From: UBA4615 sp964399635 | GTDB taxonomy: Bacteria; Pseudomonadota; Gammaproteobacteria; Burkholderiales; Burkholderiaceae_E | Length of the DNA stretch: 64,000 nt | Assembly (NCBI GenBank): GCA_964399635.1 | Contig: CAYNRU010000001.1 | Location: 1-64,000 of the forward strand | Reading direction: 5' to 3' | Shown: piece after piece, positions 7,954 through 16,904 of the stretch | Position numbering within the stretch: position 1 is the stretch's first letter | Layout: every line of letters begins with the position of its first letter | Program-made: the position numbers and the translations under genes | Notes under the pieces: generated by a model | Databases searched by the model: none | Seen by the model: only the letters and a program-made list of their open reading frames with translations | What the model was told of the DNA's origin: nothing

Positions 7954-9249
7954 TCAGAACATCTGCCTCGGCAGCCACAGCGCGATCTGCGGGAAGATCG
8001 TCAGCATCAGCACCCCGAAGATCATCAGCAGCACGTAGGGCAGCGAGCCCCAGCCCACGTTGCCCAGCGTGGTCTTGGCGAGCCCCTGGATCACGAACAG
8101 GTTCATGCCGACCGGCGGCGTGATCAGCCCGATCTCGAGCAGGATCACCAGCACGATGCCGAACCACAGCGGGTCGTAGCCGGCCGCCATCATCACCGGG
8201 AACACCACCGGCAGCGTGAGCAGCATCAGCGACAGCGCGTCCACCAGGCACCCCAGCACCAGGTACATCACGCAGACCAGCAGCAGCACCACCTGGGGCG
8301 ACGCGTTGATCGCCTGGATGGAGGCGACGATCGCCCGCGGGATGCCCGCGCTCACCAGCGCGAACGACATGATCTGCGCGCCGATGATGATCAGCAGGAT
8401 CATCGCGTTGGTGCGCAAGGTGTCGAGCAGGCTGCGCTTGATCACGTCCATCGTGAGCCCGCCGTACAGCCCGGCGATCACCACCGCGCCCACCGCGCCG
8501 ATGCCCGCCGCCTCGGTGGGCGTCATGATCCCGGCGTAGATGCCGCCGAAGATCAGCGCGGCCAGCAGCACCAGCGGCAGCACGTCCCACAGCCCCGCCA
8601 TCTTGACGGCGAAGGGCACCGGCGCGTCGGGCGGCGCGAACTCATGCGGGCGCAGCCGCGCGTGGATCGCGAGGTAGGCCATGAACAGCACCGCCATCAG
8701 CAGCCCGGGGATCACGGCCGCGACGAACAGCCGCCCCACCGACTCGCTGACCGTGGAGCCGTAGATGATCAGCGGGATCGAGGGCGGGATGAGGATGCCC
8801 AGCGTGCCGCCCGCGGCGAGCGTGCCGGTCATGGGGCGCACGCCGTAGCCGCGCCGCTGCATCTCGGGGATCGCGATCGCGCCGATCGAGGCGGCCGTGG
8901 CCACGCTCGAGCCGCACAGCGCCGCGAAGATGGAGCACGCGAGGATGTTGGTCTGGGCGAGGCCGCCCGGCACGCGGTTCATCCACAGCGCGAGGCTGCG
9001 GTAGAAGCGCGTGCTGATGCCGCTGTGCAGGATCACCGTCCCCATGAAGAGGAACAGCGGCACCGAGGTCAGCACGAAGTTGTCGACGGTGTTCCAGACC
9101 ACCGACTCCAGCCCGCCGAGCAGCGCCGGCTTGACCATCATGATGCCGATGATGCCGGCGGCCGACAGGCTGATCGCGATCCAGACCCCCGCGAACAGCA
9201 GGACCAGCATCACCCCGAAGTAGATGGTCGCGACGACTTCCCAGCTCAT
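7954..9249 (-). CDS. dctM: TRAP transporter large permease (DctM)
   Basis: A 431-residue inner-membrane protein with about 12 hydrophobic spans. DctM hallmarks are present: VPLFLFMGTV, LGILIPPSIPLIIYG, GIMTPTEAAGIGA and ITPPVGMNLFVI. TRAP systems import carboxylates using an ion gradient and a periplasmic receptor. The ATG at 9249 overlaps the stop of the small permease gene. It is the last gene of the order receptor, small permease, large permease. The operon runs divergently from the D-aminoacylase-like gene at 11000, which suggests that enzyme uses the imported compound. Confidence 0.93.
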   Translation of the reverse strand: MSWEVVATIYFGVMLVLLFAGVWIAISLSAAGIIGIMMVKPALLGGLESVVWNTVDNFVLTSVPLFLFMGTVILHSGISTRFYRSLALWMNRVPGGLAQTNILACSIFAALCGSSVATAASIGAIAIPEMQRRGYGVRPMTGTLAAGGTLGILIPPSIPLIIYGSTVSESVGRLFVAAVIPGLLMAVLFMAYLAIHARLRPHEFAPPDAPVPFAVKMAGLWDVLPLVLLAALIFGGIYAGIMTPTEAAGIGAVGAVVIAGLYGGLTMDVIKRSLLDTLRTNAMILLIIIGAQIMSFALVSAGIPRAIVASIQAINASPQVVLLLVCVMYLVLGCLVDALSLMLLTLPVVFPVMMAAGYDPLWFGIVLVILLEIGLITPPVGMNLFVIQGLAKTTLGNVGWGSLPYVLLMIFGVLMLTIFPQIALWLPRQMF

Positions 9250-9740
9250 CGGGCACCCCGGGCGAGCCGCGCGGCGTCCGCGAGCGTCATGACGACCATC
9301 TGCGCGAGCAGGATCGCGAACCCGATCGGCATGAACGCGTGGACCGGCCACAGCGGCAGACCGGAGCCGGCGATCGAGAAGGTGCCGCCCGCGAAGCTGT
9401 CCCAGGCCATCACGCCGGTGCGCCACATCAGCAGCGCGGTCACCGCCGAGCCGATGACGCCGCCCAGCACCTGCAGCAGCGCCTGCACGCGCGCCGGGAG
9501 CCGCTCCGACAGCAGCGTGACCTGGATGTGATCGCCGTGGAGCAGCGCGTAGCCGAGCGCCGAGAAGGTGCAGATCACCAGCAGCCAACCGGAGAGCTCG
9601 TCGGCGATCACCATCGGCGACGCGAGCACGCGCCGCGACAGCACCTGCACCGTGATCAGCAGGATCATCGCCGCGAGCGCGATCGCGCCCACGGCGGCGC
9701 CCGCGCGGCTGAGCGCAGCCGCGAGTCGACCCAGGCCCAT
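9246..9740 (-). CDS. dctQ: TRAP transporter small permease (DctQ)
   Basis: A 164-residue protein with four predicted membrane spans, the size and form of DctQ, which partners the large permease. It starts 4 bases after the receptor gene stop and its stop overlaps the dctM start, so the three genes are one transcription unit. The family is weakly conserved; the assignment rests on topology, length and position between the receptor and dctM. Confidence 0.88.
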   Translation of the reverse strand: MGLGRLAAALSRAGAAVGAIALAAMILLITVQVLSRRVLASPMVIADELSGWLLVICTFSALGYALLHGDHIQVTLLSERLPARVQALLQVLGGVIGSAVTALLMWRTGVMAWDSFAGGTFSIAGSGLPLWPVHAFMPIGFAILLAQMVVMTLADAARLARGAR

Positions 9741-9744
9741 GCGC

Positions 9745-10761
9745 CTACTGGACCTTGAGCGCGGTCAGCACCTTCTCGAGGGTGGCGCTGCCCTCGGCGC
9801 CGACCTTCTCCTTCACGTAGCTGCGGTAGACCGGCACCAGCCCCTTGCGGGTCTCGACGGCCACGCTGGCCGGAACCTGCACCAGGCTCTTGATCTGGCC
9901 CTTGTCCTGCATGCGCTTGATTGCGCCGTTGTCGGCATCCTCGACGACCATGGTCTGCCAGCGGTCCGACCACCACTCGCCCACCGCCTTCACCTGCGTC
10001 TGCAGCTCGGGCGTCAGCTTGTCCCAGGCGGGCTTGTTGACCGTGATGGTGAAGGTCGCGACCGGCCCGTCGATCTTCAGGAAGTGCGGTGCGACCTCGT
10101 AGAGCTTGGAGGTCTCGATCGCGACGGCCGCGGTCAGCACGCCATCGACGACGCCGCGCTGGGTCGCCGGGTAGACCTCGGCCCACACCACGAAGGACGG
10201 CGAGGCGCCCCACAGCTTCACGTACTCCGCCTCCAGCCCGCCCGCGGTGCGCAGCTTCACGCCCTTGAGGTCCTCGATGCTCTTGATCGGGGCGCGCGTG
10301 ACGATGTTGCGCGGCGGGTAGGCGCCGTTGGCGATCGGCACGACGCCCTGCTTGGCCAGCGCGGCCGTGATGTCGGGCTCCACGATGCCCCGCACCGTCT
10401 TGCGCTCGGCGGCGTTGAGCGCGATGAAGGGCAGGTCGCCGAGCAGCAGCGCCGGCGCGTCGCCGAAGGCCATGCTGCTGACCACCTCGGACATCTCGAC
10501 CATGCCCTTGCCGGTCACGCGCAGGTGCTCGGGCGCCTTGTAGGGGAGCTCGCCCGCCGGGAAGAAGCTGACCTCGACCTGGCCGTTGGTGCGCTTGCCG
10601 ATCTCGGCGGCCAGCTCCTTGAACCGGTCGATGAACGCATCCTGGCCGGCCGGGATGATCGACACGAACTTCCACTGGTGCTTGGGCTGCGCGGCGGCCG
10701 GTGCGGACAGCACGAGCGCGGCGGCAAAGGCCGCCAGCAGGCGGACGGGTGAACGGATCAT
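9745..10761 (-). CDS. dctP: TRAP transporter substrate-binding protein (DctP)
   Basis: A 338-residue periplasmic receptor. Residues 1-24 form a Sec signal peptide with cleavage after PAAA. The mature part has KGMVEMSEVVSSMAFGDAPALL, TRAPIKSIEDLKGVKLRTAGG (the DctP ligand-carboxylate Arg region) and GVVDGVLTA. It is first in the operon. A purine-rich GGAGGAGA lies just before its ATG. DctP proteins normally bind a carboxylate; the ligand here is unknown, and the neighbours hint at an N-acyl or amide-bearing acid (inference). Confidence 0.92.
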   Translation of the reverse strand: MIRSPVRLLAAFAAALVLSAPAAAQPKHQWKFVSIIPAGQDAFIDRFKELAAEIGKRTNGQVEVSFFPAGELPYKAPEHLRVTGKGMVEMSEVVSSMAFGDAPALLLGDLPFIALNAAERKTVRGIVEPDITAALAKQGVVPIANGAYPPRNIVTRAPIKSIEDLKGVKLRTAGGLEAEYVKLWGASPSFVVWAEVYPATQRGVVDGVLTAAVAIETSKLYEVAPHFLKIDGPVATFTITVNKPAWDKLTPELQTQVKAVGEWWSDRWQTMVVEDADNGAIKRMQDKGQIKSLVQVPASVAVETRKGLVPVYRSYVKEKVGAEGSATLEKVLTALKVQ

Positions 10762-10999
10762 GGTCTCTCCTCCTTGTGAGCCTTGCGGCGTGCGTCCGCC
10801 CGTGGTGCCGGGCGGCCTTGCGGATTGTCGGTCGATTAGAGCCCGGACGGTCCGTCATGTCCAGCGACGCTTTCACCGTGGCGTGTTCGTTCGTCGATAA
10901 ACGATCCGCGCGGTTGAGCCGTGTCCGCGATGTCTGCCACACTCGGATGCTTGAGGGCGTCGGGCACGCCCGCCGCCCCCAACGAGACCAGGACATCCC
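10762..10999. promoter_or_regulatory. Divergent promoter region, TRAP operon / amidohydrolase
   Basis: A 238-base gap between two divergent units, so it must carry both promoters. TCGTT (10887-10891) and AACGA (10900-10904) form a 5-8-5 inverted repeat that could bind a regulator. No regulator gene is adjacent and the site is a weak prediction. Confidence 0.3.
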
Positions 11000-12664
11000 A
11001 TGACCCGCGACGCCGACCTCCTGATCCGCGGTGCCACCGTGTTCGACGGCCTGGGCTCGCCGGGCCGCATCGCCGACGTGGCGGTCAGCGAGGGCCGCAT
11101 CCTCGAGGTCGGCAGCTGGGCCGGCGGCGCACGCACGACCGTCGACGCCACGGGCCTGGCGCTGATGCCCGGCATCGTCGACGTCCACACGCACTTCGAC
11201 GCGCAGGTCACCTGGGATCCGACCCTGTCGCCCTCGCCCTCGCTCGGCGTCACCACCGCGCTGATCGGCAACTGCGGCTTCGGCGTGGCGCCCTGCCCGG
11301 CGCCGCTGCGCGCGACCATGATGAAGAACCTCTCGGTCGTCGAGGGCATGGACCTCAACGCGCTGCTGACCGGCACCGACTGGGGCTTCGAGACCTTTCC
11401 CGAGTACATGGCCTACCTGCGCCGCAAGCACCCCTACCTCAACGTCGGCGTGTTCGCGGGCCACTCCACCATCCGGACCGCGGTGATGGGCGAGGAGGCC
11501 TCGACGCGCGACGTGCCCACCGAGGCCGAGATGGCGCGCATGAAGGACCTCGTGCGCGAGGCGATGCAGGCGGGCGCGGTCGGGTTCGCGTCGTCCTTCT
11601 CGCCGAACCACTTCGGCTACGCCGGCGCGCCGATGCCCTCCACGATCGCCTCGCTCGACGAGCTGCGCGACCTGATCGCGGCGATGGCCGAGGACGGCCG
11701 CGGCGTCTTCATGATGGCGACCGGCACGCGCGCCACGCCCGACCACATGGAGTCGTTCGCCGAGCAGACCGGCCGGCCGATGTTCATCTCCACCGTCCAG
11801 ACCATGTACACCCGTGCCGCGCCCGAGCGCGGCATGTCCTACTACGACCGCTGCGCGCAGGCGCTGGCGCGCGGGCACGAGGTCTACATCGAGACCGCCT
11901 GCCATCCGCTGTCCTTCGACTTCACGCTGCGCGACCCCTACCTGCTGTACTCGCACGACGCCTTCGACCGGATCAAGAGCGCCGCCCCGGAGGCGCTCCA
12001 GGCCATCTACGCCGACCCCGCGTTCAGGCAGCGCTTCCGCGAGAACCTGGCCGACCCCAAGCAGGGCATCCTGTTCTTCGGCGACTGGACGGCGATGGAG
12101 CTGCGCGGCCGGCCGGTGTCCGAGCTCGCCCGCGAGGCCGGGCGCGACCCGTTCGACTACTTCCTCGACTGCGCCGCGACCGAGGGGCTGGACACCCACT
12201 TCATCGCCAAGCTCTTCCAGAACGACGACCGCGGCGTCGCGCCGCTGCTGCGACACCCCGCGGGCGTGATCACCCTGTCGGACGCCGGCGCGCACCTGGT
12301 GTACCTGTGCGACGCGGGCTTCGGGCTGCACTTCCTGGCGCACTGGGTCCGCGAGACCGGCACCTTCTCGCTGTCGGAGGCGGTTCGCCGCCTGACCAGC
12401 GACCCGGCCACCAAGTTCCGCATTCCCGGGCGGGGCCGCATCGAGCCGGGCGCCTGGGCCGACTTGATGCTGTTCGACGCCGCCCGCGTGGGCGTCTCCG
12501 AGCCGCGCCGGGTCGACGACCTGCCGGGCGGGGGCAGCCGCATCGTGCGCAGCGCCATCGGCGTGGCCGGCGTCTGGGTCAACGGCGTGCAGGTGTTCGA
12601 CGGCAAGGACTACGTCGCGCTGGCGCAGGGGCCCGGCGCGGTGCTCGACCGCTTCGACGCGTGA
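11000..12664 (+). CDS. D-aminoacylase-like amidohydrolase, copy 1
   Basis: A 554-residue member of the Amidohydrolase_3 family, which includes N-acyl-D-amino-acid deacylase and D-hydantoinase relatives. Metal-site residues are His63 and His65 (DVHTHFD), Cys92 (GNCGF) and Asp428 (SDAGAHL). The two further histidine ligands of classical D-aminoacylase, usually in an SHHK-type motif and a following strand, are not apparent; that region instead reads ACHPLSFDFTL. The substrate may therefore differ. It is divergent from a TRAP importer and is followed after 34 bases by an alpha/beta hydrolase. A paralogue lies at 16905. Confidence 0.85.
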   Translation: MTRDADLLIRGATVFDGLGSPGRIADVAVSEGRILEVGSWAGGARTTVDATGLALMPGIVDVHTHFDAQVTWDPTLSPSPSLGVTTALIGNCGFGVAPCPAPLRATMMKNLSVVEGMDLNALLTGTDWGFETFPEYMAYLRRKHPYLNVGVFAGHSTIRTAVMGEEASTRDVPTEAEMARMKDLVREAMQAGAVGFASSFSPNHFGYAGAPMPSTIASLDELRDLIAAMAEDGRGVFMMATGTRATPDHMESFAEQTGRPMFISTVQTMYTRAAPERGMSYYDRCAQALARGHEVYIETACHPLSFDFTLRDPYLLYSHDAFDRIKSAAPEALQAIYADPAFRQRFRENLADPKQGILFFGDWTAMELRGRPVSELAREAGRDPFDYFLDCAATEGLDTHFIAKLFQNDDRGVAPLLRHPAGVITLSDAGAHLVYLCDAGFGLHFLAHWVRETGTFSLSEAVRRLTSDPATKFRIPGRGRIEPGAWADLMLFDAARVGVSEPRRVDDLPGGGSRIVRSAIGVAGVWVNGVQVFDGKDYVALAQGPGAVLDRFDA

Positions 12665-12698
12665 GCGGCGGCCCCATCGCAGCAAGAGGTATGGCGAC

Positions 12699-13514
12699 AT
12701 GATCCTGCAGACACCGCGCGGCCCGCTGCACTGGCAGGTCGACGAGCCCATGCTGCCGTGGGTCCGCGAGCCCGAGACCATCGTGTTCTGCCACGGCGTC
12801 GCGATCGACTGCGGCATCTGGGCGACCTGGCTGCCGGTGCTGGCGCCGCACTACCGCATCGTGCGCTTCGACACCCGCGGCTTCGGCCGCTCGCACGCGC
12901 CCGGACGCGCGATCGACTGGACGCTCGATCGCTTTGCCGACGACATCCTCGAGGTGGCGCTCGCCGCGGGCGCCGCACGCTTCCACCTGGTCGGCGAGTC
13001 GATGGGCGGCACCGTGTGCCTCGCACTCGCCACGCGGGCCGACGCGCCGCTGCTGAGCCTGACCTGCGTGTCCACCTCGCATCGGGGCGCCAGCATCCAG
13101 CGCGTGGGCACCTGGCGCGAGCGCGCCACCCGCGAGGGCATGGCGGCCTGGTCGGCCCAGATGATGGACGACCGTTTCGTGGACGGTGTGCTGCCCGAGC
13201 CCGCGCGCCGGTGGTTCGCCGACGTGCAGCAGCGCACGGCGGTCGAGCACCTGCTCGATGCGGCCGACATGCTCGTGCGCACCGACCTGGCCGGCGCGCT
13301 GCCCGGCATCGCCGTGCCCACGCTGCTGCTCGCGCCCGACTCCAGCCCCTTCCTCGCGCTGGAGATCCCGAGCGACATCCACCGGCTCGTCCCGGGCTCG
13401 GAGGTCGCTGTGTTCCCCGGGGTGCGGCACGGCCTCGCGTTCTCGCACGGCGCGCAGTGCGCGCGGCTGCTGCTCGACTTCCTCGAGCGGCGCCTGGGCC
13501 GGCGGCACGGCTGA
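12699..13514 (+). CDS. Alpha/beta hydrolase
   Basis: A 271-residue alpha/beta hydrolase. The oxyanion-hole HG is in FCHGVA (about 31-33), the nucleophile elbow is GESMGGT (Ser101), and the catalytic His is in GVRHGLAF near residue 247. It resembles the 3-oxoadipate enol-lactonase/meta-cleavage hydrolase branch, but the fold covers many reactions. AAGAGG lies about 10 bases before the ATG. It is probably co-transcribed with the D-aminoacylase-like gene upstream, in which case it acts on the product or a relative of that substrate (inference). Confidence 0.82.
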   Translation: MILQTPRGPLHWQVDEPMLPWVREPETIVFCHGVAIDCGIWATWLPVLAPHYRIVRFDTRGFGRSHAPGRAIDWTLDRFADDILEVALAAGAARFHLVGESMGGTVCLALATRADAPLLSLTCVSTSHRGASIQRVGTWRERATREGMAAWSAQMMDDRFVDGVLPEPARRWFADVQQRTAVEHLLDAADMLVRTDLAGALPGIAVPTLLLAPDSSPFLALEIPSDIHRLVPGSEVAVFPGVRHGLAFSHGAQCARLLLDFLERRLGRRHG

Positions 13515-13623
13515 ACCGCGGCGGCGCGCGCCGACGCCGCTTGCGGGCCGGCGCGTTCCTCGCCACCATCGCTTCCTTGCGGGCGCAGGCGCGCTCGCGC
13601 GCACCGACCCGAGGAAGACGAGC

Positions 13624-14946
13624 ATGACGATCCGATACCTGAAGCGCGGCCAGGACGCCGCGTCCGCGAGCCAGGCCGACACCGAGGTGCGCGCCACCGT
13701 CGAGGCGATCATCGCCGAGGTCGAGCAGCACGGGGACGAGGCGGTGCGCGAGCTCTCGCGCCGCTTCGACGGCTGGGACCCGGACGACTTCAGGCTGTCG
13801 CAGGCGCAGATCGAGCAGGCCGTCGCGCGGCTCTCGGCGCGCGAGCTCGAGGACATCCGGTTCGCGCAGACGCAGATCCGCAACTTCGCGCGGATCCAGC
13901 GCGCCTCCATGCAGGACGTCGAGGTCGAGACCCTGCCCGGCGTGGTGCTCGGCCACCGCCACATCCCGGTCGCCGCCGTGGGCTGCTACGTGCCCGGCGG
14001 CAAGTACCCGATGATCGCGTCGGCGCACATGAGCGTGCTGACCGCCAAGGTCGCGGGCGTCGGGCGCATCGTCGCGACCGCGCCGCCGTTCCAGGGCGAG
14101 CCGCACCCGGCGATCGTCGCTGCGATGCACTTCGCCGGCGCCGACGAGATCCTCGCGCTCGGCGGCGTGCAGGCGGTCGCGGCGATGGCGATCGGTACCG
14201 CGTCCATCGCGCCGGTGGACATGCTGGTGGGGCCGGGCAACATGTTCGTCGCCGAGGCCAAGCGCCAGCTGTTCGGGCGGGTGGGCATCGACCTCTTCGC
14301 GGGGCCCACCGAGACCCTGGTCATCGCCGACGACTCGGCCGACGCCGAGATGTGCGCGATCGACCTGCTCGGCCAGGCCGAGCACGGCCCGACCTCCCCC
14401 GCGATCCTGCTGACCGACAGCGAGGCGCTGGCGCGCGCGACCCTGCTGGAGGTCGAGCGCCAGCTGGCCATCCTGCCTACCGCACCGATCGCGCGCGTAT
14501 CGTGGGCCGAGCACGGCGAGGTCATCGTCTGCGACACCCGCGAGGAACTGCTCGCCAAGGCCGACGCGCTGGCCTTCGAGCATGTGCAGGTGCTGACCCG
14601 CGACCCCGACTGGTTCCTCGCCAACATGACCAACTACGGCGCGCTGTTCCTCGGGCCGCGCACCAACGTCAGCTTCGGCGACAAGGTGATCGGCACCAAC
14701 CATACGCTGCCCACCCGGCGCAACGCGCGCTACACCGGCGGCCTGTGGGTCGGCAAGTTCCTGAAGACCTGCACCTTCCAGCGCGTGACCACCGACGCGG
14801 CGTCAGCGCAGGTGGGCGAGTACTGCTCGCGGTTGTGCCACATGGAGAACTTCGCCGGGCACGGTGAGCAGGCCAACCTGCGCGTGCGGCGCTACGGCGA
14901 CCGTGCGGACGTACCCTGGTACCGGCCGGTGCCGGCGCTCGACTGA
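13624..14946 (+). CDS. Histidinol dehydrogenase paralogue (HisD/HpsN-like)
   Basis: A 440-residue NAD-dependent, zinc-containing dehydrogenase of the HisD family. Zinc and catalytic positions are kept: Gln251 and His254 in LLGQAEHG, Glu319-His320 in LAFEH, Asp353 in SFGDK and His413 in ENFAGHGE. The site lies among catabolic and transport genes with no other his gene, and it has motifs such as CYVPGGKYPMIASAHM and GGLWVGKFLKTCTFQ typical of the catabolic paralogues. One such paralogue is the sulfopropanediol dehydrogenase HpsN. It likely oxidises an imported alcohol to the acid. GAGGAAG 5-11 bases before the ATG supports the start. Confidence 0.85.
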   Translation: MTIRYLKRGQDAASASQADTEVRATVEAIIAEVEQHGDEAVRELSRRFDGWDPDDFRLSQAQIEQAVARLSARELEDIRFAQTQIRNFARIQRASMQDVEVETLPGVVLGHRHIPVAAVGCYVPGGKYPMIASAHMSVLTAKVAGVGRIVATAPPFQGEPHPAIVAAMHFAGADEILALGGVQAVAAMAIGTASIAPVDMLVGPGNMFVAEAKRQLFGRVGIDLFAGPTETLVIADDSADAEMCAIDLLGQAEHGPTSPAILLTDSEALARATLLEVERQLAILPTAPIARVSWAEHGEVIVCDTREELLAKADALAFEHVQVLTRDPDWFLANMTNYGALFLGPRTNVSFGDKVIGTNHTLPTRRNARYTGGLWVGKFLKTCTFQRVTTDAASAQVGEYCSRLCHMENFAGHGEQANLRVRRYGDRADVPWYRPVPALD

Positions 14947-14963
14947 AGCCGCGCGCCGCGCCT

Positions 14964-15803
14964 CTATTCCAGCCCGAAACCCATCCGGCGCAGCGTCGCC
15001 CGCAGCGTATGCCGCCCGGTCAGTCCGGCGGCGTCGCGCACGCGCGCGGCGGTCTGGCGGGACCATGCGGTGACGGTCATGCGCTGCGACGCCTGGAATG
15101 CCTGCATCGCGGGTTCGTAGCGCTCGATGGCGGCCTGCTCGGCGCCCGCGTCATAGCGCTCGCGATGCAGCACCGCAGCCTGGGGCAGCCTGGGCTTCAC
15201 CTCGGCGGGGCGGGCCGGGTCGGGCCAGCCGACGCACAGCCCGAAGACCGCGAAGGCGTCGGGCGGCAGCCCCAGTTCCGCGGCGACCCGCTCCGGATGA
15301 TTGCGCATCGCACCGATGTAGCAGGTGCCCAGGCCCAGCGACTCCGCCGCCACCAGCGCGTTCTGCGCGGCGAGCGCGGCGTCGACCGAGGCCACCAGGA
15401 ACATCTCCAGGTAGCGGTTGGCGTCGGCGCGGCCGCCGGCGCGCTCGCCGATGCGGTCGAGCCGCGACAGGTCGGCGACGAAGACCAGCAGCAGCGGGCA
15501 GTCGCGGACCTGGGCCTGTTCGTTCGCCAGCGTGGCGAGCCGCGCGCGCCGCGCGGGGTCGGTCACCGAGATCACGCTCCAGGCCTGCAGGTTGGACGAC
15601 GTGGGCGCGGACTGCGCGGCCGCAACCAGTGCCTGCAGCGTGCCCTCGGGCAGCGGCTCCTCGGTGAACGCCCGGACCGTCCGGTGCTGCAGCAGCACCT
15701 CGAGCGTCGCGCCGCCCGGCAGCGTCCCGTCGGGGCCGGCATCGCCGTAGCGGGCGCGGAGCAGGTCGGCGGGCAGGATCGGTGCGGCAGTCGGGGCGTT
15801 CAT
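14964..15803 (-). CDS. NfsA-type nitroreductase family protein
   Basis: A 279-residue FMN-dependent oxidoreductase of the nitroreductase superfamily. It has HRTVRAF near residue 40, AAQSAPTSSNLQAWS, then ESLGLGTCYIGAMRN and AVFGLCVGWPDP, the order seen in NfsA-like NADPH oxidoreductases. The C-terminal SRQTAARV also fits that group. The ATG at 15803 gives the usual N-terminus; a TATACT -10-like hexamer lies upstream (minus strand, 15835-15840). It converges on the HisD-like gene with 17 bases between. Its physiological electron acceptor is unknown. Confidence 0.87.
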   Translation of the reverse strand: MNAPTAAPILPADLLRARYGDAGPDGTLPGGATLEVLLQHRTVRAFTEEPLPEGTLQALVAAAQSAPTSSNLQAWSVISVTDPARRARLATLANEQAQVRDCPLLLVFVADLSRLDRIGERAGGRADANRYLEMFLVASVDAALAAQNALVAAESLGLGTCYIGAMRNHPERVAAELGLPPDAFAVFGLCVGWPDPARPAEVKPRLPQAAVLHRERYDAGAEQAAIERYEPAMQAFQASQRMTVTAWSRQTAARVRDAAGLTGRHTLRATLRRMGFGLE

Positions 15804-16016
15804 GGGCGGGGCGGGAGGTGGCGCAGGCAACGCGAGTATAAGTGGGCGACCCACGCGGTCGTTCCCGTCCGCGGTCAGGCAGCGGTGACGCTGGGGATCG
15901 TCGCGTTCCGCACGATGCCACGCAGGACAGGACCCCCGCTCGACCGAGGGCATACTGGCGCCATGTCGCATGGCCCGCAGGCCGCATGCGCCACGTCCAC
16001 CCCGACCGGAGCACCG

Positions 16017-16892
16017 ATGAGAATCGCCTTCCTCGGCATCGGCCTGATGGGCCTGCCGATGGCCCGCCGCCTGTGCGAGGCCGGCCACGAGGTCCACGCG
16101 TGGAACCGCACGCGCGACAAGGCCGAGGGCCTCGCCGCCTTCGGCGCCACCGTTCACGACGAGGCAGGCGCTGCGGTTGCCCGGGCCGACCTGATCGTCA
16201 GCATGCTCGAGAACGGCCCGGTCACGCAGGCGGTGCTGTTCGAGCCCGGCAGCGGCGCCGCACGGGCCATGGCGCCCGGCACGCTGGTGGTGGACATGGC
16301 GTCCATCCGGCCGGCCGAGGCGCGCGACCATGCAGCGCGGCTGGCCGCGCTGGGTGTCGCCCACCTCGACGCGCCGGTGTCGGGCGGCACCGGCGGCGCG
16401 CAGGCCGGCACGCTCGCGATCATGGCGGGAGGCGACGCGGCGGACTTCGAGCGCGCCCAGCCGGTGTTCGCGGCGCTCGGCCGCGCCACGCACGTCGGCC
16501 CGCATGGTGCGGGCCAGCTCGCCAAGCTCGCCAACCAGATGATCGTCGGTGTCACCATCGGCGTCGTGGCCGAGGCGCTGCTGCTGTGCGAGAAGGGTGG
16601 CGCCGACATGGCGCGCGTCAAGGAGGCGATCACCGGCGGCTTCGCCGACAGCCGCATCCTGCAGGTCCACGGCCAGCGGATGGTGGAGCGCGACTTCGCG
16701 CCGCGCGCCCGCATGTCGGTGCAGCTCAAGGACCTGCGCAATGCGCTCGCGACCGCGGCCGAGATCGGATTCGACGCCCCCATCACCGCGCTGTTCGAGT
16801 CGCTCTACGCGGACGGCATCGCCCACGGTCTCACCGACCTCGACCATGCCGGCCTGTTCGTCGAGCTGGCCGCGCGCAACGGCATGAAGTAG
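16017..16892 (+). CDS. 3-hydroxyisobutyrate-dehydrogenase-family oxidoreductase
   Basis: A 291-residue beta-hydroxyacid dehydrogenase. The Rossmann motif GIGLMGLPMA is at 7-16, the substrate-binding DAPVSGGTGGAQ at 118-129, and the catalytic Lys170 in GAGQLAKLANQ. Members oxidise 3-hydroxyisobutyrate, tartronate semialdehyde and related acids with NAD(P). The ATG at 16017 is chosen because GGAG lies 5 bases upstream; an in-frame ATG at 15963 would add 18 atypical residues. The second D-aminoacylase-like gene follows after 12 bases and is surely co-transcribed. Confidence 0.88.
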   Translation: MRIAFLGIGLMGLPMARRLCEAGHEVHAWNRTRDKAEGLAAFGATVHDEAGAAVARADLIVSMLENGPVTQAVLFEPGSGAARAMAPGTLVVDMASIRPAEARDHAARLAALGVAHLDAPVSGGTGGAQAGTLAIMAGGDAADFERAQPVFAALGRATHVGPHGAGQLAKLANQMIVGVTIGVVAEALLLCEKGGADMARVKEAITGGFADSRILQVHGQRMVERDFAPRARMSVQLKDLRNALATAAEIGFDAPITALFESLYADGIAHGLTDLDHAGLFVELAARNGMK

Positions 16893-16904
16893 CCCCACCC
16901 ACCG

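Noticed and set aside
9665..12817. Very long open frames opposite known genes (for example a minus-strand frame over 9665-12817 and one over 14964-18509)
   Set aside because: They are Arg/Ala/Gly-rich, match no family outside the true gene contained in them, and arise from the scarcity of stop codons at about 70% G+C.
13624..14946. Histidine biosynthesis operon
   Set aside because: Only one HisD-family gene is present; the neighbours are transport and catabolic genes, so a catabolic paralogue is the better reading.
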